Shown one piece after another: positions 22,857-32,696 of a stretch of DNA of 64,000 bases. Each line of letters starts with the position of its first letter. Positions within the stretch are counted from its first letter, which is position 1. This DNA is from Phytophthora hibernalis (Eukaryota; Oomycota; Peronosporomycetes; Peronosporales; Peronosporaceae). Position numbers and translations under genes: made by a program. The stretch covers positions 1,426,001 through 1,490,000 of the forward strand of contig JAAKBF010000009.1 in NCBI GenBank assembly GCA_012656075.1. The letters run 5' to 3'. The notes under the pieces are model-generated. The model worked only from the letters and a program-made list of their open reading frames with translations, was not told the origin of the DNA and made no database searches.

Positions 22857-23173
22857 TCACTTCCTGGGTCGACGTTTCTTCTTGTGCAGCAAGCGAGGGT
22901 GGATCTTGTCTCGAGCTCCGAGCGGGCAGGCATTGGTAGCGAGTCAGCGACAGACCGAGAGTACCATACGTCCGGGCCCACCAGAACGCGGCCCTGGGTC
23001 ATAACCCGTGGTTTCTTCGTGTGTGACCCACATCCTTCGAAGCCGCAGCACGGCGGCGTTTGCCTCCGATCGGGGTCGTACAGGGTAGCTTCTTCGTCGA
23101 ATGGCGCTTGGGACATTGCTCTGGACTAGCACCACTTTGGACCGGCAAAGGTGTAGTAATAGTACATGTAATC

Positions 23174-23856
23174 ATGATATCCAATAACAAATATCGATTC
23201 AGTGAATTCACTATGGTGCTTTCAGTGAAGTCATATTTCAGGAAATTCAGTGCGGTTTTCAGCGAATTCAGTGCCGGGCTTCAGCAAATTCAGTGAAGAG
23301 GTAGCGAAGCGGAAGAGGGCCACGGAGAGAGTGAAAGATTTGTTGGCGAATGAGGAAACCATTTCGACCGAACTTCGACAAAGGTTGGACAGATTGCGAT
23401 CTACACTCAACGAAGCATACCGCATTGAACACGCAGTTCATCTAGACCTTCGAACTGAACATCGTTTCGTACGGGAATTCATGGACCGAGTTGTTTTCTT
23501 AGAACTACAACTTGCGAGATGTATGGAGTGCGGTCTTACGAAACCTTGGGTTAAGCAGTTTGCAGAGCAAAATGCAGATCCCTACTACGGCAAGACGAAG
23601 GTTCTAGGTAATTCGTCAGCGAACATTTTTAACGTTGATTTTCAATAGTTCCGATAGACGATATATCGACGGCGGAAAAAGCGAAGCTTTACTGCTGGAG
23701 GATCTCAATGTAGTCAAGGGACGGGGCTCACTGCGGACTTCACGACAACTCGGAGATTCGCAACGATTTATGCATAAACCGAGACGGAGATACGATAGAC
23801 TCATTGGACCACGAGCAATTTCGGATCTTGTGCTATCGGATTTGAGCGACAGTTAG
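23174..23856 (+). CDS. Hypothetical coiled-coil protein
   Basis: From the ATG at 23174 a repetitive Phe/Ser-rich start (FRKFSAVFSEFSAG) leads, after one extra G near 23277, into a helical segment (EEVAKRKRATERVKDLLANE, LRQRLDRLRSTLNEAYRIEH) likely to form a coiled coil. An intron at 23608-23648 (GTAATT to AATAG) joins GKTKVL to VPIDDISTAEK. One missing A in an A5 run near 23676 then restores the frame SEALLLEDLNVVKGRGSLRT to a stop at 23856. I do not recognise the family. The 41-base intron is short, so the gene model is tentative. Confidence 0.4.
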
Positions 23857-24038
23857 TGGCTTGCAGAGATTGCTCGCTGAGTAGATACTTCAGTCGTTTT
23901 CGTTTAATACATTCTACATTACTTCGACGTCAGCGTTTGTTGGCTGAAAGACCTCGTGCGCGGAGAGACTCGACAGAGACTCGAGACGCGCTACTGTTAC
24001 CATTGAAACGTTCCTAAACCATCGAGAAGCAACTGTCG

Positions 24039-25183
24039 TCACTCCTGCTCAGTATCTTGAAGTAGCAGCTTCTCCAACCTGGTTCCGATCTCAGTGGCGT
24101 CTTCACTTCCTGCATTTAGTAGAAGACTTGCGAACTCCTCCGCATCGGGTTTGCGCGTCGACGCTGTGCTTAAATGCATCGGCACGTGCTGCATTACCGT
24201 TCTCAGCAGTGTGCTTGGTTCTTCTGTCTGGAACGTTGGGGAGGAAACACACCACCCGGTCTCATCAACGTTCATGTCAGTGAACAACCCCTCGCCCTCA
24301 CTGAAGGTTTTCCACACGACCACCATTCGACCATCTTCTACGTAGCGACGGGCAATTGCGCGATGCAGTATCGAAACCATCCTGCCTGATTTCAAGCGTG
24401 TTGTGACGCGAAACTTGAGGGCCGTCGTAAGCTCAGGACTCTCCTCTATGACAAAGTGCTGTCGATCTTCCTGGCGATGCTGCAGTTGTGACACCCCCAG
24501 ATATAATTGCACGCGTGCGTAAACTCGAATGGTATCAAATGCTTATCTGTGAATGTGAAGCCGCCCGAGTCATTGTTCTTCCTCCACCGCTGTATCGGGT
24601 CACACCAGGTAAGTTCTGTGGAGCCTAATTCCATCGTGCAAAAACCTTGTCAGTCTGCTCATAGATCAAATCTAGCTCTCGCAAGTACATTCCGAAGAAC
24701 TCTGCATCGGAAGGTTCTGGTCGAATCCTTTTGAGTTCGCGCAAGTGTTCATCGAGACCACCCTGGCCAACTTTGATCGCATTTGTAAGATGAATTTGCA
24801 CGATCCTTGCCTGCGACTCGATTTCCGAAAACAGTTGGCGCTGCTTCGCTTCAGTATTTAGCCGCGCCTGTAGCTGATACTTGGCAATTGTTTCCCATGT
24901 CGTCGAAGTTACAAATCGCTTGAGCCCCTTGGCCTTTTGAAGGCCGTTTAATGTCATCGAAAGCTCCCCAATTTGTTGTTGCAAAATCTGTTTCTCAATC
25001 AGACGTCGTTGCCTGTACGCGCTGCGTCGCTTGCGATCCTTTGCTCGGGACAGTTCAAGTTTGGCAGCGTCGTCAAGGCGGTTTTAGCGTTCTGTTTTTT
25101 CTTGTCACCACGGGAGCAGGTACAGGGTGGCCCGCTGAGGCTAAGAAGTTTTCCACCTCGGTAAGAAAGTTTGCGTCAGACAT
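24039..25183 (-). CDS. bZIP-START protein, M96-like (copy A)
   Basis: Starts with MSDANFLTEVENFLAS, the acidic leader shared by all copies in this window. A basic region and zipper follow (AKDRKRRSAYRQRRLIEKQI, LQQQIGELSMTLN), then a spacer ending in IRPEPSDAEFF and a C-terminal START-like domain (TALKFRVTTRLKSGR, ARRYVEDGRMVVVWKTFSEG, MQHVPMHL). Oomycete annotations commonly label this architecture M96 mating-specific protein; that name is from memory. A sequence-specific transcription factor with a ligand-like domain is inferred. Slips occur near 25080 (one extra base), 24634 and 24493-24497 (a C5 run). A second in-frame ATG lies at 25189. It is followed head to tail by copy B, about 160 bases away. 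Confidence 0.7.
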
Positions 25184-25345
25184 CGGCATGAGCGGTTCCA
25201 GTCCAGTAATGAGTTTGTGGTGCGATGTACATGTGATTCAAAGCGAAGATTGTGGTCTGCATTGTTGCTGGTTCCAAGAATGTAGGTCGCGTATGTAAAC
25301 AGCGGCTTTCTGACTTGCAAGCGTTTAAAGATGTGCGTGATTTCC

Positions 25346-26580
25346 CTAATTTTCTTGCAGTAGCAGCCTCTCCAGTCTGCTTGTGATCTCGGTAGAATCC
25401 TCAGTTCCGGTATCAAGTACAACACCAGTAAACTCCTTCGTATCCGGTTGCTCCAATTTTGAACTGAAATGCATCGGCACATGCCGCATAATAGTCCGCA
25501 TTAAGGTGCGTGGCTCAGCGGTTTCAGATAAAGGAACGGAGATGCACCACCCGCATTCATCTGAGTGCATTCCAGTGAACATCCCTTCACCTTCGGTGAA
25601 CGAGCGCCATACGACGATCGACCGGCCGTCCTCGACATACCGACGAGTGGCAGAACGCTGCAGTACCGACACAGTTCTTCCTGACTTCAAGCGGGTCGTA
25701 ACTCGAAATTTGAACGCTGCAACGCTCTCGGAACCATTTGTGCCTCCAAGAGTCTCCCGATTTTCTTGACGGTGATGCATCTGTGCCACACGCCACGCAA
25801 GTGCGCAGACCTGCTGGAAGTCGAACGGCATTACATGCTTGTCCGTAAAAACATAGTATCCATCTTCGTCTTGCTCTTTCCATTGCTGCCTTGGACCGCT
25901 CCACTCTGTGTCTGTAGACTCCAGCCCATACAGACGTAAAACTTCGTCGATCTTAGCGTAGTTTGTGTCCAAATCGCGCACAAAGGTCTCGTAAAACTCT
26001 GCATCTGATGGTTCGAGTCGAATCCTCTTTTGCTTGTAGGACGACTGGAGTATTTCCCCAACGCTCAATTCCTCGTCGTCTCCGTCAGTTAGTCGATTGT
26101 GCACAATCCCTTGTATGTCTTGAATCAATGCAGCGCGAGCCTCGACTGCCCTCACTAATCGCCTCTGCTTCTCTTGGGCATTCACTCGAGCTTGTTCCTG
26201 CCGCTTTGCGACGAGTTCCCATGCTGAAGATGCCAGGGACCTCTCGGCTTGCTTGGTCTTCTGCAGGTCACTTAGCTCTGTCGTGAGCTCCCCACCTGCT
26301 GCTGTAAAGCTTCTTTCTCAACCCGACGCCTCTCTCTGTAGGCGTTGCGTCTCTTTCGGTCTTTTTCCTTCTCCAGTTCATGCTTAGCAGCAGCGTCGAG
26401 CTTGTGCGGCCTCTTCTTGCTCTTCTTGCTGTCCACTGGTTTCGGGGCTATTTTCACCGTCGAGACTGGTGCGCTCGTGGGCAAGGCGTCGTTGCCGTCA
26501 GCCAGCGGGAACGTGGGCAGGTCGAACGAGATCAGGAAGTCCTCCACCTCCTCCAGGAACGCAGCGTCCGAGCGCACCAT
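25346..26580 (-). CDS. bZIP-START protein, M96-like (copy B)
   Basis: The same architecture as copy A, about 410 residues: leader MVRSDAAFLEEVEDFL from the ATG at 26580, basic region HELEKEKDRKRRNAYRERRR with a zipper, spacer with IRLEPSDAEFYETF, and START-like domain (FKFRVTTRLKSGRTVSVLQ, SIVVWRSFTEGEGMFTGMH, MRHVPMHFSS). One base is missing from the C4 run at 26290-26293 on the plus strand, between LQQQVG and ELTTELSDLQKTKQ; otherwise the frame is intact. Predicted nuclear DNA-binding factor with a lipid- or ligand-binding-like domain. Confidence 0.78.
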
Positions 26581-26733
26581 GGTAAATTCTGATGGCAAAT
26601 TCAGATGTGTGCGCTAAACTTAGGAATGACTGCGACCGTACGTTTTCTGCTGAACATTGAGAAGACGTCAAACCCTTTGTCTCTTTGTTCTCTTTGTTCA
26701 CTTGCTGCACAATGGAATTCTGTACGCTGAATC

Positions 26734-29423
26734 TTACTTTCGCGCCACGATGGACTTCTTCTTGGCGTAGCCAAGCGTTTTTAGCACTGCGCGGATATGA
26801 TCCAGCACCGCAACGTTCTCGATGGTGGCCGGTACGCGGAACGGCGTCGAATCGGCGACGGCCTGGATCGTGGCGCGCATGACCTTGCCTGAACGAGTCT
26901 TCGGGAGCGCATCCACTAACCCAACGTCCTTCAGGCACACGAAGCTGCCCATTTGCTCACGCACATCGCGGACCACTTGGTCGATGATCTGTGGTCGAGT
27001 GAAAAAGCAAGGCAATGATCAGAACATGCCACTTCGTTTGTGAATGAAGCTAAACAATCAGCGTACCTCGGTTTTGGAGCGATCAATCTGCCTATCGATC
27101 ACCAGAAGAGCAACCGGAACGTGTCCTTTGAGCGTGTCGGTGACGCCGAACTGCATGCAGGAAAAAGCGTTAAGCTTAGATCAGTGCGAGCAACAGGCAT
27201 ATCGTAAACGCGTGCAGAAGCATACCACAGCGCATTCAACGACTTCTGGAATCTCAATGATGACTTCCTCGATAGATCCCGTGGTTATTCGATGGCCGGC
27301 AACGTTTATAACGTCATCCGTACGCGACATAACCTGCCAATTAGTTGCATTTGTTAATACACCTATATGTAAGAAGGGTGGCCAAAGAGACTTGTAGGAG
27401 CAGTCACTTACGTAGACAAAACCTTCTTCGTCGATGCGTCCGGTATCTCCGGTGTGGTAGTAACCAGGGAACCGCTTGAAGTACTTGGCATAGAAGTCGT
27501 CGGGGTTGTTGTGCAACGTGGTTAACGCGCCTGGGCGATGCAAAGAGTTCGAATCGTGAGCATGACACTTAAACAAATGGAACGGGCAATTTAGCACAAA
27601 CCTGGAGGAAGTGGAGCTTCACCACCAGCTCCGCATCTTGCTCTTCATTTTCGTGGTTGTGACCATGGTGCTCGTCGTGGTCGGCGTGGTCGGCGTTGTC
27701 AGCGGTCAGGAGCTGGACATCCCATCCAGGCACCGGGCGAGCAACCGATCCCATCTTGATACGGGGTAGCCATCCTCCATAACATCGTCATTCTGCAAGC
27801 CCACACATGGGGCAGTAATTGGCCACCCAGTCTCGGTTTGCCACCTGTACAAGAGATCAACTTCAGTTAGAAGCGAAGAACAAGAGCAGCACCGCAGGCT
27901 AAACCCACCAGTGGTCTATAAGGGGTACACCAAGCTCTTCCGAGAAGAAGTTGAACGTCTTAGGATCACCGCGCTCACCAGCTACAAACATGGTCCTGTG
28001 TAACAACAAGTTAGCGCATAGCCTGCCGATAATTAGCGCGATACAACACTCACTCAAACGTTTTTCGGATCTCCGCCTTCTTCGCTTTCAGTAATACGGC
28101 ATGCGGATCTTCCTTGCGAATGGCTCGCAGAGCGGTAGGAGCAGTAAACATTGACTTGATACCATATTCTGTGATCAGACGCCAGTATGCACCAGCGTCG
28201 GGCGTTCCAACAGGTTTGCCTGCATACAGAACCGACTGCACAGAGGAATTCAAGTTCAGCACAATGCATGGTAGCCAACACATCTCTCTCCTTACATACA
28301 ACGTACCGTGCAGCCATGCACAAGTGGTCCGTATACAACGAGCGAGTGGCCCACAGTCCAGCCCATATCGGAGGCTGCGAAGAATGTATCATCCGGTGTG
28401 ATGTCGAACACGTTGCGCATGGCCCACTTGAGCGCCACAGCGTGGCCACCATTGTCTCGTACCACACCTTTCGGACGTCCCGTGGTCCCTGACGTGTACA
28501 AAATGTAGAGCGGGTCCGTCGCTAGCACAGGCACCGCATCAACGGGACTTCCCATGGCCATGACATTTATCCAGTCGATGTCACGTCCTTTCGTCATCGG
28601 GAACGGGCAAAGATCGCGCTGTATCATGACAACCTTGCTCGGTTTCCACGCCGAGCGCTCTATCGCGCCATTCAGCAGCGGGCCGTAGTCAATGATACCC
28701 TTGGGCTCGACGCCACAGCTCGCCGAGATGATGATCTTAGGCGTGGCATCTTCAATGCGCGCAGCCAGCTCCAGCGTCGCAAAGCCGCCGAACACGACCG
28801 AGTGTACAGCTCCGAGCCGCGCACAGGCCAGCATGGCCACCGTCGTCTCGAGCACCGCCGGCATGTAGATGACGACTCGATCTCCTTTCTTCACGCCCAG
28901 CTTCTGCAGCCCTCCAGCAAACGTCGACACTGCAACAACAACAGCAAGAGCTCAGTCAACGTATCTCCCAAGTTGAAGCGGAGCAGGAGGAATGACCTTC
29001 TTTCAACAGTTGACTGTACGTCATCGTGGTCTTGGTGTTCGTGAGTGGACTGTCGTAGTGGAAGGCCACGACGTCGCCCCTGCCATTGTTCACGTGCACG
29101 TCCAGCGCATTGTAGCTCGTGTTCATCTCTCCGCCCGTGAACCATCTCGACGACGGGCCTCTCGTTCTGCACAGCAACAGCTTTAATCAGCTAAAACAGC
29201 TCTAATCCTCCCTTTTGTAGCCTTAAACCGTTGCTACGTACGTGTCCAGCACCTTGGACCAGGGCTTGAACCACTCGATGTCCTGTGCGGCCCCAGCCCA
29301 GAACTCCTCGGGCCGCTCGAGGCTGCGGCGGTACTGCTCCGTGTAGCTGGCCACGTGTCGGCGCCACGAGAGACGCACACGACGCGCGGGGAGGGGCTGG
29401 CCACATGCCAAGATGCGCAACAT
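26734..29423 (-). CDS. Short-chain acyl-CoA synthetase (propionate/acetate-CoA ligase, ACSS3-like)
   Basis: Ten exons: 29423-29242, 29166-28997, 28929-28307, 28235-28054, 27995-27909, 27844-27602, 27530-27412, 27333-27226, 27150-27067 and 26988-26734, all with GT-AG junctions that preserve phase. Motifs in order: an N-terminal ACAS segment (EEFWAGAAQDIEWFKPW), RWFTGGEMNTSYNALD, the AMP-binding loop YILYTSGTTGRPKG, DHWWQTETGWP, FPGYYHTGDTG, SRTDDVINVAGHR and the catalytic-lysine motif LPKTRSGKVMR. It activates propionate or acetate to the acyl-CoA via an adenylate. The Arg-rich start (MLRILACGQPLPARRVRLSW) suggests import into mitochondria. The frame slips near 27769, before LPRIKMGSVARPVPGW, and near 27617; one missing base explains each. 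A His/Asp-rich insert (ADHADHDEHHGHNHE) after VQLLTADN is unusual. Confidence 0.88.
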
Positions 29424-30375
29424 GGCTAGAGTGAAGGTCGTTCGACTTGCTGGATACGGCGCCAAATGCGGAATGAACCGCCAACTTCAAGGTCGTACGC
29501 TGACTACTACCACCGGACGTTTTGTGGATACTGCCACTGAATGTACAAAAGGAATGAACGTTGCGTTTCAAAGCGAAATGGCTACGGATCTACCGTTTGC
29601 AGACGGGTTTTTAAAAGCGCTTGACGACAAGACTTGCCGTTGGCTCAGGGTGGAACTTTAAGTTACGAGCAACATCGCGATTCGCGATGGCACTGCCATG
29701 AATCATGGCCCATGCTCGAGCGAAGCGAATTGGATGGGATTCGCAATGCGGGGTTCGTGTACCATTTTGCCAAACATCAACTTCAACTTGGTCGACGGAT
29801 CAACTTGGTACTGTAAAAGCCTTTAAATTTTACTACCTGTACCGGTGTAAAGGAAATGGTGATACTACATGTACAACCGGTATCGGTACGCTTACCTCGA
29901 CTGCTCTCATAAATTACGTTGTGCATGTGCTCACTTCGATCGCCTGCTAATACATACCAGGTCGCTCAAGCTCGACAATTGCCCTGGCAAGTCTACTACA
30001 TGTACGGATACTGGTCGATGACATTTGTGTGTCATTTTGGTCTAGCTGTGCAAGAATTGATCCAGCACAAAGTTTGTATTTTTGGTCTAGCTCATTTTTG
30101 CTCCTTCACAAAGTTTGTGTACCCTTTTGTGCACACAGCAAAATTCTAATTGTCTTTTAAAAGACATTTTAATGTATGAAAACATACCGAAATTCGTTTT
30201 TTTAAAAGACAATTAGAAATTTCGGTATGTTTTCATACCTGATATTATACTCTAGCCAACTTCAATCTCAATTGTCCTATTCGTTCTTACAAACCCTCTC
30301 CATCCCGATCGCACTTAGTCTTGCGTGCCAAAGTCCAACCGTGAGTCGACAACTTTCCTTCCCGAGTGAGCAGCC
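29424..30375. other. Intergenic between divergent genes
   Basis: No gene is supported. This is the shared upstream region of the acyl-CoA synthetase (minus) and RAD21 (plus). It contains repeated ACCGGT/TACATGTA-type palindromic hexamers and octamers and, at 30144-30238, an interleaved inverted-repeat structure. Confidence 0.4.
30144..30238. repeat. Interleaved pair of perfect inverted repeats
   Basis: Arm A, 19 bases at 30144-30162, is perfectly complementary to 30200-30218. Arm B, 21 bases at 30174-30194, is perfectly complementary to 30218-30238. The order is A B A' B', so both pairings together would be a pseudoknot rather than one hairpin. Each arm is also partly self-palindromic (GTCTTTTAAAAGAC at 30152-30165; GTATGAAAACATAC at 30174-30187). 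It lies about 140 bases upstream of the RAD21 ATG. Confidence 0.85.
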
Positions 30376-32507
30376 ATGTTTTACTCGCAGATCATCCTGG
30401 CCAAGAAGGGGCCTCTGGGCAAGATCTGGCTGGCCGCCCACTGGGACAAGAAGCTCAACAAGCAGCAGATCTTCACGGCCGACATCCACAGCTCCGTGCA
30501 GGACATCGTGAACCCGCAGGTGCCTCTGGCGCTGCGAGTGTCTGGCCATCTGCTGCTGGGAGTCGTGCGCATCTACTCGCGCAAAGTGAAATACCTGTAC
30601 GCGGACTGCAGTGAGGCGCTCGTGAAGATCAAGTTGGCCTTCCGTCCGGGGGTCGTGGACCTGCCCCAAGCCAATCAGCAGGCGGCGCCCAGCGCCATCA
30701 ACGTGAGCAACTTTGGCGAGTTCGAGGCCGAAGTCACGTACTCGATTGAGTACGTTTTTTATTTTATTCGTTTTGAGAGGTGGGGTTTTATTTACCTCTG
30801 TTTTACGATATAGAGCCTGGCGGTGCCGTCGTTGGACGAATGGATTGCGGCCTCGAGTCAGACGATGGCGAGGCGTCAGGACATTACGCTGGCAGACCCG
30901 TTGGACCGGATTCGAGAGGAGAACGCGTTCGCGGAGAGAGGTGCAGATGGTTTTTTATTTCTTATTTGTGCTGGGTTTTTTTGCTGACTGGTTTTTATTG
31001 TTAGATGCTATTGCGATGGAGGACTCGTTCGGGGAGGGAGGAAACTGGCAGGCCTTCGACTTGGACGACAACTTCGGCGGCTCCGGACTGGATATGAGTG
31101 CGGTCAGTGACATTGAAGTGGCGAGAGAAGCAGATGCACCGATGTTGCCACTGGAAGATTCGGCGATTATAAACGACGGGAGAAGTCGGTGGACAGGAGC
31201 TCGTTGCTGCCAGGTGAAGAGCAGCCGGAGTTTGATTCAACGACGCGCCGTTCGAGATGCCGGCGGATGACGCTATGGAGATTGAGAACCCGGTGGAAGA
31301 CCCGATGAACATTAGCGGCCCGACGCTCGATATCAGCACGGACATCCATGTCAGTCTTAACGGCTCTACGCGTGCGTCACTGGATGCCGCACTGGCTAAT
31401 GTGGAGGTGGAGACGAACAGGCCCAAGAAGAAGAGGAAAATTGCTCGTGACACGGTCACGGAGCTGACCTCGTCCTTTTGAAAGAGGGATTGGAGGATAC
31501 CTTGGACATTACCTGCACTCGGGAGTCGCTTACTTCAAGAAAACTGGAAGCAAGAGCGACTTTACTGGAGCAGACATGTTTTCTCGGCCGTGCATGATCA
31601 ACATGGCGGAAGAGCTGCTGAACATGTTTAAGTTCACGATGAAAAAGCGGAAGTTCCCATTTAGCTCCAATGACGGAACCTCAAACCAACCCGAGGATAT
31701 CGAGCTGACTCGGCGTATGAGCGAAAACTCTCGTGTGAGCACGAACTCGGTACGAAAGCTGCTCAGCTAAGTTATTCTACTGTTGGTACGATATCTCATG
31801 ATTGACTTTATGATTAGGCTGGCCTGGACGTGACGACAGGGTCGTGTGATGCCTCAATGATGCATGACATCGAGGAAGAAGCCCATTTCGAATTTGCTGA
31901 TATGGGTCCGCCCCAAGCGTAAGTACTTGCACTGCACGGTTGAAGCATTTCTCTCACAGGTTAATGTCATATCACCTTTTGAATTTTTAGTGATCGGGAA
32001 GATGAAGGCTTCCCAGACTATGAGATCGGAGCTCCATTTGAGCCTGAAGAGCAGCAGGACTTGGAAGACCTAAATGTGGATCTTGAGCTAGGTGCGGTGA
32101 ACGATATTCGCGGCGATGCAAATGGCGTTACCGAAGTAGACCACGCGGACGCTTCGACTGCACAGCACAAATGGCACCCACACACCGTGAAGGTGATGAA
32201 GGTGCTGCGAAAAGCCCTCAATGATAAGGTACGGCGGACCCAAATGAATCGTTTCCAGGGTGCAATGAGCAGCAGCTGACTCTCGTTTGTGATATTTGTG
32301 CAACACTCAGGAAGAAGTAACGTACAAACAGCTCACAAAAAGAACCACGACCGACGAACAGCTGCCGCACTGTTCTTCGAGCTCCTCCAGCTGAAGACTC
32401 TGGACTACGTCGATGTTGACCAAGCTGCACCGTACTCTGACATCAAGATCTCTAAGGCTGCAAGGTTCTCGGAGCACATTCCTGCAGTGGATCGCGATAC
32501 CAGCTGA
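30376..32507 (+). CDS. RAD21: Cohesin subunit RAD21/SCC1 (kleisin)
   Basis: The N-terminus is the kleisin SMC3-binding domain (MFYSQIILAKKGPLGKIWLA, RVSGHLLLGVVRIYSRKVKY). The central part is acidic and the C-terminal winged-helix region reads EEVTYKQLTKRTT, RRTAAALFFELLQLKTLDYV. RAD21 closes the cohesin ring between SMC1 and SMC3 and is cut by separase at anaphase. Exons 1-3 join at 30748/30814 and 30940/31004; later introns lie near 31750-31818, 31919-31990 and 32229-32310. About six one-base slips break the frame, near 30749, 31180, 31240, 31465, 31598 and 32345. Most are explained by one missing base. Since cohesin is essential, I treat this as a functional gene with consensus errors. The start at 30376 is the only ATG giving the conserved MFYSQ. 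Confidence 0.87.
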
Positions 32508-32696
32508 GCTGGCAATTTTGATGGGTACAACTAAATAAGGCTTATGAACCGTCGGTGTGTTGCCAGGTTTTATTTTCGCGTGGGTGTTTTGCCGCTATTT
32601 ATGTTAGATGCGAGCGCTTGGATGATGTTGACCTGTATTCTTTGTGCAGACTTGTGCTTGGGCGGTACTCGATCGTCAGCTGGAAGACAGGGAACG

